Assembly (NCBI RefSeq): GCF_009707515.1
Contig: NZ_WLYI01000033.1
Span: forward strand, 1-64,000
Reading direction: 5' to 3'
DNA length: 64,000 bases
Source of the DNA: Pseudomonas karstica
GTDB lineage: Bacteria > Pseudomonadota > Gammaproteobacteria > Pseudomonadales > Pseudomonadaceae
Shown: positions 36,229 to 45,700 of the stretch, one piece after another
Layout of the letters: every line of letters begins with the position of its first letter
How positions within the stretch are numbered: the stretch's first letter is position 1
Notes under the pieces: generated by a model
Databases searched by the model: none
Told to the model about the DNA's origin: nothing
Seen by the model: the letters and a program-made list of their open reading frames with translations, nothing else
Position numbers and translations under genes: made by a program

Positions 36229-36705
36229 TTACCCCAAACGAATGTTCAGGCTTTGTGCGCCGCCAGCCCGTGCCGCGCTGATCAGTTGCTGCCTGGCCGT
36301 TGTGCTCAGAGGGTCCAGCCAACTGACCACCGTATGGCTGCGGCCCAGGCGCAAGGCTTCGCAGGTCAGTTGTTGAGCACTTTGAAAACCGCGAGGTTGC
36401 AGCAACAAGATACGCTCGCGATTAAGGCCCGCATCCCGCAACCAGGTCTGGGTCAGGTGGGCGGGTGGGGCGATCAATGTCAGCCAGCGTGCGTCCTGCT
36501 CCTCGCTCAGCTCGCGAAGAATCGGCGCCAGCAGGTTCAGGCAGCTTCCGGCAGTACCGCGCAACGACAGTTCGCTGAACGCTTCAGGTTCAACGCTCCA
36601 GGGCGCCTCCACCGTTTCCTCGAGGATTGGCGCCAGGGGCTGCGCCATCATGAAGGCTTCAAACAGAGGTAGCTGTGTGTGTTGGGGGGTATGGGGAAAC
36701 TGCAT
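36229..36705 (-). CDS. sulA: SulA-like SOS cell division inhibitor
   Basis: A 158-residue RecA-like-fold protein of the SulA type. Visible stretches are ELSLRGTAGSCLNLLAPIL, ARWLTLIAPPAHLTQTWLRD and LQPRGFQSAQQLTCEALRLG. SulA binds FtsZ and halts division during DNA damage. It lies 10 bp after lexA on the same strand with GGAGG just before the ATG, so it is expressed with lexA under SOS control. The N-terminal 40 residues are variable. Confidence 0.88.
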   Translation of the reverse strand: MQFPHTPQHTQLPLFEAFMMAQPLAPILEETVEAPWSVEPEAFSELSLRGTAGSCLNLLAPILRELSEEQDARWLTLIAPPAHLTQTWLRDAGLNRERILLLQPRGFQSAQQLTCEALRLGRSHTVVSWLDPLSTTARQQLISAARAGGAQSLNIRLG

Positions 36706-36715
36706 GATGCCTCCG

Positions 36716-37324
36716 TTAGCGGCGAATAACGCCGACGCTCAAGCCTTCAATCACCAGGTCCTGATCTTTCAGGTTGACTTCAATGGGTGCGAACTCCGGG
36801 TTTTCGGCCAGGAGCCAGACCTTGCTGCCTTCGCGCTTGAAACGCTTGACCGTCACTTCATCGCCGATACGGGCAACGACGATCTGGCCATTACGGGCTT
36901 CTCGAGTGGTATGGACGGCCAGCAGGTCACCGTCGAAGATGCCGACATCCTTCATGCTCATGCCATGTACCCGTAACAGGTAGTCGGCACGAGGGTGGAA
37001 GAACGTCGGGTTGATGTTGCAGGACTCCTCGACGTGCTGCTGTGCCAGGATCGGCGCGCCGGCAGCGACACGGCCAATGATCGGTAGTGTCGATTCGTCG
37101 GCCTTGGCCTCGAAACCGGGGATGCGGATGCCTCGTGAAGCGCCTGGGGTCATCTCGATTGCGCCTTTGCGGGCGAGGGCCTTCAGGTGTTCTTCGGCAG
37201 CATTGGGTGACTTGAACCCCAGTTCCAGCGCAATTTCCGCCCGGGTCGGCGGGTAGCCGTTGTCATCGAGGCAGCGCTTGATAAAGGCCAGAATTTCAGC
37301 TTGGCGTGGCGTCAGTTTTAGCAT
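36716..37324 (-). CDS. lexA: LexA repressor
   Basis: A 202-residue SOS repressor. The winged-helix DNA-binding domain (about 1-65) has TPRQAEILAFIKRCL and PPTRAEIALELGF. The self-cleavage bond is Ala88-Gly89 in RVAAGAPIL; Ser123 (GMSM) and Lys160 (EVTVKRF) form the catalytic dyad. Two LexA boxes lie 11 and 30 bp upstream, so it represses itself. It leads the lexA-sulA operon. Confidence 0.98.
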   Translation of the reverse strand: MLKLTPRQAEILAFIKRCLDDNGYPPTRAEIALELGFKSPNAAEEHLKALARKGAIEMTPGASRGIRIPGFEAKADESTLPIIGRVAAGAPILAQQHVEESCNINPTFFHPRADYLLRVHGMSMKDVGIFDGDLLAVHTTREARNGQIVVARIGDEVTVKRFKREGSKVWLLAENPEFAPIEVNLKDQDLVIEGLSVGVIRR

Positions 37325-37334
37325 GTTGATCGCT

Positions 37335-37369
37335 CTGTCTTTTTATACAGTGACTGGGATTATATACAG
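37335..37369 (-). promoter_or_regulatory. Two tandem LexA boxes
   Basis: CTGTCTTTTTATACAG at 37335-37350 and CTGGGATTATATACAG at 37354-37369 both fit the CTG-N10-CAG consensus; the first also matches CTGT-N8-ACAG exactly. They overlap the likely promoter of lexA-sulA, with centres 19 bp apart. Confidence 0.93.
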
Positions 37370-37544
37370 TGGACTGCGCTTGGCAATCACCGTTTTTGCA
37401 TGCTCCGCTGGACGGTCATCGATCAAGCATCCGACGAGCTCGAGATAGCGCTGCCTACAGACGCTGGTAGATGTGATTAAATAGCGCTGAAATTAATGAC
37501 TGCCCAGCCGGAAACGGACTCGCAGGCTTGACAAGACACAAGGT

Positions 37545-37571
37545 GAAACGTATGTTTCAAACAAGTGTTTG
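37545..37571 (+). promoter_or_regulatory. Double PsrA-type operator
   Basis: GAAAC-GTAT-GTTTC (37545-37558) and CAAAC-AAGT-GTTTG (37558-37571) share one base and both match the PsrA consensus [GC]AAAC-N4-GTTT[GC]. They lie 15 bp upstream of the psrA ATG, fitting autorepression. Confidence 0.88.
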
Positions 37572-37586
37572 TCAGGCGGAGTAGCC

Positions 37587-38294
37587 ATGGCCCAGTCGGA
37601 AACCGTTGAACGCATTCTCGATGCTGCGGAGCAATTGTTCGCGGAAAAAGGATTTGCTGAAACTTCATTGCGGCTGATCACCAGCAAGGCCGGGGTCAAC
37701 CTGGCGGCAGTGAACTACCATTTCGGTTCGAAAAAAGCCCTGATCCAGGCGGTGTTCTCGCGCTTCCTGGGGCCGTTCTGCATCAGCCTCGATCGTGAAC
37801 TGGAGCGTCGCCAGGCCAGGCCAGAGAACAAGCCCAGCCTGGAAGACTTGCTGGAAATGCTGGTCGAACAAGCCTTGGTCGTCCAGCCGCGCAGTGGCAA
37901 CGACCTGTCGATTTTCATGCGTCTTCTGGGGCTCGCGTTCAGCCAGAGCCAGGGCCATTTGCGCCGCTACCTGGAAGACATGTACGGCAAGGTGTTCCGC
38001 CGGTACATGCTGCTGGTCAATGAAGCTGCGCCGCGTATCCCGCCCATCGAATTGTTTTGGCGTGTGCACTTCATGCTCGGCGCCGCGGCATTCAGCATGT
38101 CCGGGATCAAGGCCTTGCGGGCGATTGCCGAGACCGATTTTGGCGTCAATACCTCCATTGAGCAGGTGATGCGCCTGATGGTGCCGTTCCTGGCTGCCGG
38201 CATGCGTGCCGAGACGGGCGTTACCGATCAGGCCATGGCCGCTGCGCAGTTGCGCCCACGTAGCAAGTCCGTGCCGGCTGCTGCCAAGGTTTAA
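37587..38294 (+). CDS. psrA: TetR-family regulator PsrA
   Basis: A 235-residue TetR regulator. The helix-turn-helix is SLRLITSKAGVNLAAVNYHF within the first 55 residues, which matches Pseudomonas PsrA closely; the C-terminal ligand domain fills residues 80-210. PsrA senses long-chain fatty acids, represses fadBA and itself, and in pseudomonads also affects rpoS. MAQSETVERIL is chosen with GGCGGAG upstream; the frame opens six codons earlier. It probably controls the fadBA operon 9 kb away in this window. Confidence 0.95.
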   Translation: MAQSETVERILDAAEQLFAEKGFAETSLRLITSKAGVNLAAVNYHFGSKKALIQAVFSRFLGPFCISLDRELERRQARPENKPSLEDLLEMLVEQALVVQPRSGNDLSIFMRLLGLAFSQSQGHLRRYLEDMYGKVFRRYMLLVNEAAPRIPPIELFWRVHFMLGAAAFSMSGIKALRAIAETDFGVNTSIEQVMRLMVPFLAAGMRAETGVTDQAMAAAQLRPRSKSVPAAAKV

Positions 38295-38462
38295 CCGCTT
38301 GCGGGTGGGCGCGACCGCCGGCATCCGCTAAGCTAGCCGCCCATGCCGATTTCAGATGTTTATCCACACCCCTTTGCGCTTGCTGAGCGTCCATTGCCAG
38401 GTTTGATCCTGGCGGTGCGACCTCGTGAGTGTTTCGGGTTGCGCGCTATTTAAGGAAGGTTT

Positions 38463-39473
38463 ATGACTGCGGCCCTGCAAGGCTCTTTGATGGTGGACGT
38501 CGCCGGTACTTGGCTGACAGCTGAAGATCGTCACTTGTTGCGTCAGCCCGAAGTGGGTGGCCTGATTGTTTTTGCACGCAACATCGAGCATCCGCGACAG
38601 GTGCGTGAGTTGAGCGCGGCCATTCGTGCCGTGCGCCCGGACCTGCTGCTGGCAGTTGACCAAGAGGGCGGTCGTGTCCAACGCTTGCGCCAGGGGTTTG
38701 TACGCCTGCCGGCGATGCGCGCCTTGGCGGATAATCCCAATGCCGAATACCTGTCTGAGCAGTGCGGTTGGATCATGGCCACCGAAGTCCTGGCAGTTGG
38801 CCTGGACCTGAGTTTTGCCCCTGTACTGGACCTGGATTACCAGCGCAGTGCAGTGGTGGGCAGCCGTTCCTTTGAAGGTGACCCCGAGCGCGCCGCCTTG
38901 CTGGCCGGTGCTTTTATCCGTGGTATGAACCGTGCCGGCATGGCGGCCACCGGCAAGCACTTCCCGGGCCATGGCTGGGCCGAGGCGGACTCCCATGTCG
39001 CGATTCCCAATGATGAGCGCAGCTTGGAACAGATTCGCGCCAATGACCTGGTTCCGTTCGCTCGCTTGAGTAAACAACTGGCAGCCGTAATGCCGGCCCA
39101 CGTCATTTATCCGCAGGTTGATTCGCAGCCCGCCGGTTTTTCCCGCCGCTGGTTGCAGGACATCCTGCGGGGTGAGTTGCAGTTCGACGGGGTGATTTTC
39201 AGTGATGACCTGTCCATGGCCGGTGCTCACGTAGTGGGCGATGCCGCCAGTCGTATCGAAGCGGCCCTGACGGCCGGTTGCGACATGGGCCTGGTGTGTA
39301 ACGACCGCGCTGGCGCCGAGTTGGCCCTGAGCGCTGCCCAGCGCATGAAAGTCACGCCGTCGGCACGTATTGCGCGGATGCGCGGGCAAGTGATTGTTTC
39401 TACCGAATACAAACAGGATCCGCGTTGGCTGATGGCCCTGGGTGCGCTGCGAGAGGCTCAGTTGATCGACTGA
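38463..39473 (+). CDS. nagZ: Beta-N-acetylhexosaminidase NagZ
   Basis: A 336-residue cytosolic glycoside hydrolase family 3 enzyme that removes GlcNAc from muropeptides in cell-wall recycling. Signatures are VDQEGGRVQRLRQGF, TGKHFPGHGWAEADSH (catalytic loop His) and FSDDLSMAGAHVVG (nucleophile Asp). AAGGAAGG lies about 3 bases upstream of the ATG. In AmpC-producing bacteria its products feed AmpR signalling. It converges on the helicase gene with a 29-bp spacer. Confidence 0.96.
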   Translation: MTAALQGSLMVDVAGTWLTAEDRHLLRQPEVGGLIVFARNIEHPRQVRELSAAIRAVRPDLLLAVDQEGGRVQRLRQGFVRLPAMRALADNPNAEYLSEQCGWIMATEVLAVGLDLSFAPVLDLDYQRSAVVGSRSFEGDPERAALLAGAFIRGMNRAGMAATGKHFPGHGWAEADSHVAIPNDERSLEQIRANDLVPFARLSKQLAAVMPAHVIYPQVDSQPAGFSRRWLQDILRGELQFDGVIFSDDLSMAGAHVVGDAASRIEAALTAGCDMGLVCNDRAGAELALSAAQRMKVTPSARIARMRGQVIVSTEYKQDPRWLMALGALREAQLID

Positions 39474-39502
39474 GTACAGTGGTGGCGGCCTGACGAGGGC
39501 CG

Positions 39503-42196
39503 CTAGCGTTTTTCCTGCTTATTGGGCAGCGGCGCAAACAGTGCCTCGATATCATCGTTGCCCAGTTGCCAATCCCCTGTGGTCCGTCCATCCAGCACAC
39601 CCGCCGCCAGATCGGATTTCTCCTTCTGCAAGTGCTGGATTTTCTCTTCCACCGTGCCCCGGGCGATCATCTTGTAGACGAACACCGGCTTCTCTTGACC
39701 AATCCTGTAGGCACGATCGGTGGCCTGGTTTTCCGTGGCCGGGTTCCACCACGGATCGTAATGGATCACCGTGTCGGCTTCCGTCAGGTTAAGCCCGACG
39801 CCACCCGCCTTGAGGCTGATCAGGAAGATCTGCAGTGTGCCGCTCTGGAAGTCTTTCACCGGCGTGCGCCGGTCCCGAGTCTGGCCAGTCAGTAGTGCGT
39901 AGGCGACGCCGCGCTGCTTCAGCTCAGCCTCGATCAGGCTCAGCATCGAGGTGAACTGGGAAAACAGCAGGATCCGCCGCCCTTCGGCAAACAGTTCCTC
40001 GAGCATTTCCATCAGGCTGTCGAGTTTGCCAGAACTGCTACCCCGTGTGGGTAAGGTTGCATCATTGACCAGGCGCAAGTCACAGCACACCTGGCGCAAC
40101 TTGAGCAGCGCTTCCAGAATAATGATCTGGCTGCGGGCCACGCCCTTGCGAGTGATCTCGTCGCGGACTTTCTTGTCCATGGCCAGGCGCATGGTTTCAT
40201 ATACATCACGCTGGGCTTCGTTGAGGTCGACCCAGTGGATGATCTCGGTCTTGGGTGGCAATTCAGTCGCCACCTGTTCCTTGGTGCGACGTAGCAGAAA
40301 GGGTTTTATCCGACCATTGAGGTGCTGCAATCGTACATCACTGGCGCGCTTTTCGATGGGTACGCGGTAATCACGGTTAAAGCTTTTCACGTCACCCAGC
40401 CAACCCGGCAACAGGAAGTGGAACAGCGACCACAACTCGCCCAAATGGTTTTCCAGTGGTGTACCTGAAAGGCACAGGCGCTGGCGGGCATTCAGCTCGC
40501 GGGCGGCCTGGGCGGCCTTGCTGGTAGGGTTCTTGATGTACTGGGCTTCGTCGAGGATCAGCACATGCAAGGGTAGGGCAGCCAGTGCCTCGATGTCCTT
40601 GGGGAGCAAGGCGTAAGTGGTGAGCAACAGGTCGTAATCCTGCAGGTGCTCGAAATGCTTCTTGCGTCCGGCGCCATATAACGCCAGAACCTTGAGCTGC
40701 GGCGTGAAGTGGGCGGCCTCGTCGAGCCAGTTGGGGATCAGGCTGGTGGGCATCACCACCATGCAGGGTCGATCCAGGCGCCCGGCGATTTTTTCGCTGA
40801 GAACATGCGCCAGGGTTTGCAGGGTTTTCCCCAGGCCCATGTCGTCCGCGAGAATCCCGCCGACTTCCAGTTGCCGCAGGGACTGCATCCAGCTCAAGCC
40901 TTCCAACTGATAGGGGCGCAAGGTTGCATTCAGGCCTTCGGGCGCGGTGGCGGTGAAGTTCTTGATGTCCCGCAGGCGTTGGGCGAAGTTGCGGATCTGC
41001 TCGCCACCTTCCCATTGCAGTGGCAAGTCTTCCAGCGGATTGAGGCGGATCGCATCGGCCTTGCTCAGGCGCAGCGTAGTGGTGCCGGGGTCTTGCAGGT
41101 AGAACTCGCCGAGGGTGGCCAGCACCGGTTTCAGTCGGCCGTAGGGCAGGGCGACTTGCAAGGGGCCGTGGCCGCCGTTGGGCCGTGCCGGGATGTTTAC
41201 CAGAATCAGTTCGTCATCGCGACGGCGGGCCAGTTTTTCCGGGTTGAGGATTTCGGTGTGGGAGCGCATCAGGTTTAACAGGATCGGTAACAGGCTCAGC
41301 CGTTCACCGTTGACGATGATGCCCAATTCCAGGTCAAACCAGTCGCGCTCCGGGACTTCATCGACGGTGGCATACCAGTCGTCCACGGCCGTCAGGTCGA
41401 AGCCGAAATCTTCATCGATCTGCAACTCCCAGCCCTGGGCGCATAACCCGGGTGAGGCATTCAGGGTGAAATTCAGCCAGGCGCTGTCATTGACCATCTC
41501 AAACAACTCGCCGGCGCTTTCCGGCAGGGCCTTGCTCTGGCGGGTGGCGATCTTGAAGCCCAGCAGGCGCAGTTGTTCGCGAAACTGTTGCTCCACCTCG
41601 GGGTGGCGCTTGATCCGCAGGCTCTGGGTTTCCTGGCGCACAATGATGTCGGCGTTCTTCTGGCCGCTGACGTAGTTGCCTTGGTAGTTGAACGATAGGG
41701 CAGCCCGATGCTGGATGTAGCGCTGCATCTTGCCGTTGCGCGGTTCAAACGCGCTGAACTCTATACTCGCCAGCCACAAACGGGGTACCGGTTGCACGTC
41801 GTCCAGCACCACTTGCGGCAAGATCACGCGATTGTCCAGCACCGCCTGGAGCTTCTCCAGCAGGTCGGAGTCCTTGGCCGCGGCCGGGTAGGCCAGGGTT
41901 TCCTGGACCTTGAGCAATACCGCCGCGATGTGTTTGCAGTTCGTGTGTACGGGGCAGGTGCAGCGGCTGTCTACCAGGATCAAGGTGCCCTTGGCTGACT
42001 CGCGCAATTCGATGGTCTGACGGTAGACGTTGCTGCCCGAGCCTTCACAACTGGCGATGATCGTACTGTCGCCAGACTCGACGATCCGCACGCGGTTTTC
42101 CAGGGCGTAGCGCCGGCCGCGCTCCAGGCTTTGCTCTTTGAAGCGGTTGGCCCAGGAGGGAGCCAGGGGTTTGGTCAGCGACGACGTCAGGGCCAT
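39503..42196 (-). CDS. SNF2-family helicase with SWIM zinc finger
   Basis: An 897-residue DEAD/SNF2 ATPase. The N-terminal SWIM motif CTCPVHTNCKH lies near residue 85; a middle region follows, then Walker A DDMGLGKTLQTLAHV around residue 450, motif II LILDEAQYIKN and motif VI QATDRAYRIGQEK in the second RecA lobe. Such bacterial SNF2 proteins translocate on DNA; the role of this one is not known to me. It ends the run mfd-csiV-helicase on the minus strand. Confidence 0.93.
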   Translation of the reverse strand: MALTSSLTKPLAPSWANRFKEQSLERGRRYALENRVRIVESGDSTIIASCEGSGSNVYRQTIELRESAKGTLILVDSRCTCPVHTNCKHIAAVLLKVQETLAYPAAAKDSDLLEKLQAVLDNRVILPQVVLDDVQPVPRLWLASIEFSAFEPRNGKMQRYIQHRAALSFNYQGNYVSGQKNADIIVRQETQSLRIKRHPEVEQQFREQLRLLGFKIATRQSKALPESAGELFEMVNDSAWLNFTLNASPGLCAQGWELQIDEDFGFDLTAVDDWYATVDEVPERDWFDLELGIIVNGERLSLLPILLNLMRSHTEILNPEKLARRRDDELILVNIPARPNGGHGPLQVALPYGRLKPVLATLGEFYLQDPGTTTLRLSKADAIRLNPLEDLPLQWEGGEQIRNFAQRLRDIKNFTATAPEGLNATLRPYQLEGLSWMQSLRQLEVGGILADDMGLGKTLQTLAHVLSEKIAGRLDRPCMVVMPTSLIPNWLDEAAHFTPQLKVLALYGAGRKKHFEHLQDYDLLLTTYALLPKDIEALAALPLHVLILDEAQYIKNPTSKAAQAARELNARQRLCLSGTPLENHLGELWSLFHFLLPGWLGDVKSFNRDYRVPIEKRASDVRLQHLNGRIKPFLLRRTKEQVATELPPKTEIIHWVDLNEAQRDVYETMRLAMDKKVRDEITRKGVARSQIIILEALLKLRQVCCDLRLVNDATLPTRGSSSGKLDSLMEMLEELFAEGRRILLFSQFTSMLSLIEAELKQRGVAYALLTGQTRDRRTPVKDFQSGTLQIFLISLKAGGVGLNLTEADTVIHYDPWWNPATENQATDRAYRIGQEKPVFVYKMIARGTVEEKIQHLQKEKSDLAAGVLDGRTTGDWQLGNDDIEALFAPLPNKQEKR

Positions 42197-42205
42197 GGCG
42201 CAGGA

Positions 42206-42775
42206 TCAGTCCTGAAGGTCGGGCGGTGGCGCACTGGGCGGCTTGGCGGTCAGCGAGGTGATCTTGATCAGCAGGGCGAGATGGCCGCCGTCCAGGTAGT
42301 TGAGCTGGTTGTTCTTGGTGCGCACGTCTGTCTGACTCAGGTGTTCGCTGGCGATGACACTGCCGTTGCTATCGAACTGGTTGATCCAGAGTTGCGCATC
42401 GATATCGGTAAAGCGCCCCAGTTGCAGGCTCAGGGTGCCCTCGATGGGAAACTGGCCGAACTGCTCCTGGCCGTCGCTGATGGCCAACTTGACCGGTTGC
42501 TCGCCGAGGTTCTGCTCCCAGGCCTTGTGCAGCAACACGGTGTAATTATTGTCGGCGCTGAGCTTGTCGACGATGTTATTCAGCCGCGGCGGACTCACTT
42601 TGTCATTGTCCAGGCGAGACGCACCGGCGGCCCAGTCTTCCGGGGCCGCTCGGCTGTTGATCAGCGGTTCGGCATTCTGCCGGATCAGGATCATTTCTAC
42701 CTGATACAGGCTATCGGCAAATGCCGAAGGTGCGATGACCACCAACAACAGGCTCAGAATGCGAAACAGGCGCAT
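42206..42775 (-). CDS. csiV: CsiV-family protein
   Basis: A 189-residue exported protein with a signal peptide to about residue 20 (RILSLLLVVIAPSAFA). The following domain, SLYQVEMILIRQNAEPLIN, TLSLQLGRFTDIDAQLWINQ and RTKNNQLNYLDGGHLALLIKI, matches the CsiV (septal periplasmic) family as I recall it. The start MRLFRILS has AAGGACG upstream; the frame opens 29 codons earlier within mfd. It lies 10 bp after mfd. Exact role in pseudomonads unknown to me. Confidence 0.82.
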   Translation of the reverse strand: MRLFRILSLLLVVIAPSAFADSLYQVEMILIRQNAEPLINSRAAPEDWAAGASRLDNDKVSPPRLNNIVDKLSADNNYTVLLHKAWEQNLGEQPVKLAISDGQEQFGQFPIEGTLSLQLGRFTDIDAQLWINQFDSNGSVIASEHLSQTDVRTKNNQLNYLDGGHLALLIKITSLTAKPPSAPPPDLQD

Positions 42776-42785
42776 GGGGCGTCCT

Positions 42786-45700
42786 TCAAGCAGATTTTGG
42801 AAGGAGGCGTTCAAACAGCGCCTCCAATGTATTAAAGCGTTCTTCGGCCCGTTCCATCGCAACCATGAACTTGAACAGCGTAGCGCCTTCGAACTTGTAG
42901 CGGTTGGGTTGGCCTTGAATCAGCTTGATCAGCACCAGCGGGTCCACCGGGGTCTGTGCTTCGAATTCAATACGCCCTCCTTGCGGGCCTGCGTCCACTT
43001 TCTTGATCCCCAGTTGCTCGGCCTGCAATTTGAGCAGGGTCAGGCGCACCAGGTTCTTGGTCGGTTCCGGCAACAGGCCAAAGCGGTCGATCATCTCCAC
43101 TTGCAGGTCCTTCAGGCCCTCTTCGTTGGTCGCCGAGGCAATACGCTTGTACAGAATCAGTCGCGCATGGACATCCGGCAGGTAGTCTTCAGGAATCAAT
43201 GCCGGCAAGCGCAGGTTGATTTCCGGGCCACCGCCCAGGGGTTGGTCGAGGTTGGGCTGCTCGCCTTTGCGGATGGCTTTCACCGCCCGTTCGAGCATTT
43301 CCATGTAAAGGGTGAAGCCCACGGCCTGGATCTGCCCGCTCTGACCGTCGCCCAGTAGCTCGCCGGCACCACGGATTTCCAGGTCGTTGGTGGCGAGCAC
43401 GAAACCGGCGCCCAGGTCCTGGGTGTTGGCGATGGCTTCCAGGCGCTTTTCAGCGTCAGAAGTAATCTGTTGGCGCGGCGGTGTCAGCAGGTAGGCGTAG
43501 GCCTGGTGGTGACTGCGCCCGACCCGGCCGCGCAATTGGTGCAGTTGCGCCAGGCCGAACTTGTCGGCCCGCTCGATGATGATGGTGTTGGCGCTCGGCA
43601 CGTCGATGCCGGTCTCGATGATGGTCGAGGCGATCAGTACGTTGAAGCGTTTGTGATAGAAATCACTCATGACCTGTTCGAGTTCGCGCTCGCGCATTTG
43701 CCCGTGGCCGATGCCAATTCGTGCTTCTGGCACCAGTTCGGCCAATTCGGCGGCGCACTTCTCGATGCTCTTCACGTCGTTGTGCAGGTAGTAGACCTGG
43801 CCGCCGCGCAGCAACTCCCGCAGCAACGCTTCTTTGATCGTGCTCTTGTTCTGCTCCATGACGAAGGTGCGTACCGACAAACGCCGCGCCGGCGGGGTGG
43901 CGATGATCGACAGGTCGCGCATGCCCGACACCGCCATGTTCAAGGTGCGCGGAATCGGCGTGGCGGTGAGGGTGAGGATGTCGACTTCACTGCGCAGCGC
44001 CTTGAGTTGTTCCTTCTGGCGGACCCCGAAGCGATGTTCTTCGTCGATGATCACCAGGCCCAGGTTCTTGATCTTCACATCATCCGACAGCAGCTTGTGG
44101 GTGCCGATGACGATGTCGATCTTGCCTTCTGCCAGGTCGGCGACGGCCGCATTTACTTCCTTGGTCGACTTGAAGCGGCTCATCACTTCCACGGTCACCG
44201 GCCAGTCGGCAAAGCGGTCGCGAAAGCTGTTGTAGTGCTGCTGGGCGAGCAGGGTGGTGGGTACGAGGATCGCCACCTGCCGGCCACCGTGCACGGCAAT
44301 AAAGGCGGCGCGCATGGCCACTTCGGTCTTGCCGAAACCGACGTCGCCGCAGACCAGGCGGTCCATTGGCTTGGGCGCCAGCATATCGGCGCGCACGGCG
44401 TCGATGGTGGTTTGCTGGTCTGGGGTTTCCTCAAAAGCGAAGCCGGCGCTGAAGGTCGCGTAATCGGCTTTCGGGTCGGCGAAGGCATAACCTTCCCGGG
44501 CCGCGCGGCGGGCGTAGATATCCAGCAGTTCGGCGGCGACGTCGCGCACCTGTTCGGCGGCCTTGCGCTTGGCCTTCTGCCAGGTCTCGGAGCCCAGCCG
44601 GTGCAATGGCGCCAGGGCGTCGTCGCTGCCAGTGTAGCGGGCGATCAGGTGCAGGTTGGCGACCGGCACGTAGAGCTTGGCGCCCTCGGCGTATTCCATG
44701 GTGAGGAATTCGGCGACCTGGTTGTCGATTTCCAGGGTGGCGAGGCCCAGGTAGCGGCCCACGCCATGGTCGATATGCACCACCGGCGCGCCTTCGCGCA
44801 ACTCGGTGAGGTTCTTGATCACGGCATCATTGTTGGCGTCGGCGCGTTTTTCGCGGCGGCGACGCTGCATGACGCGCTGACCGAACAACGGGCTTTCGGC
44901 AATCAGCGCCAGGGCCGGGTCATCCAGCAGCAGGCCTTCGTCCAGTGGCGCGATGGTGATCGCCAGGCGATCCTTGCTGGCGACGAAGTCCGGCCAACTG
45001 TCGACGGTTTTCGGTCGCAGTTTCAGGCGTTCGAGCAGTTCCAGCAGCACTTCGCGGCGGCCGGCGGATTCGGCGGTGAACAGCACGCGACCCGGGAAGT
45101 CGCCGAGGAAGTTCGACAGCGCTTGCAGCGGCTGGTTGGCCTTAGCTTCGATGGCGAGATTGGGCAACGCTTGCGCCGCAAAACGCTTGCGACCGGCGCT
45201 GGTCTCCATATCCTGCTGGCTGGCAACCACGCGCGGCCAGTTTTTCAGGCGGGCGAAGCAGTCTTCCACCGGCAGGAACAGTTCGGCGGGCGGCAATAAA
45301 GGCCGGGCTGGGTCGACGCGGCGTTCTTCATAACGGTTGCGCACGTCATTCCAGAAGTTTTCCGCCGCCTGTTCGATGCCGGGCAGGGAGAACACCTGGG
45401 TGTCCTGGGGCAAGTAATCGAACAGGGTAGAGGTTTCGTCGAAGAACAGCGGCAGGTAGTACTCGATACCGGCGGGGGTGATCCCGCTGCTCAAGTCCTG
45501 GAAGATCGGGCAGCGACGGAAGTCCACATCAAAGCGCTCGCGAAAACGCGCCTTGAAGCGGGTGACCGCATCTTTTTGTAGTGGGAATTCCCGGGCTGGC
45601 AACAGCTTGACCGACTCGACCTTGTCGATGGAGCGCTGGTTTTCCGGGTCGAAGGTGCGCAGGGTTTCGATTTCGTCGTCGAACAGATCGATCCGGTACG

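Noticed and set aside
38343..38453. A 36-codon frame ending at the nagZ ribosome site, considered as a leader peptide
   Set aside because: It has no ribosome site and low GC at third positions compared with neighbours; its end next to nagZ may be chance.
43470..45299. A 609-codon open frame on the plus strand
   Set aside because: It lies entirely opposite mfd, whose helicase motifs are intact, and shows no motif of its own.
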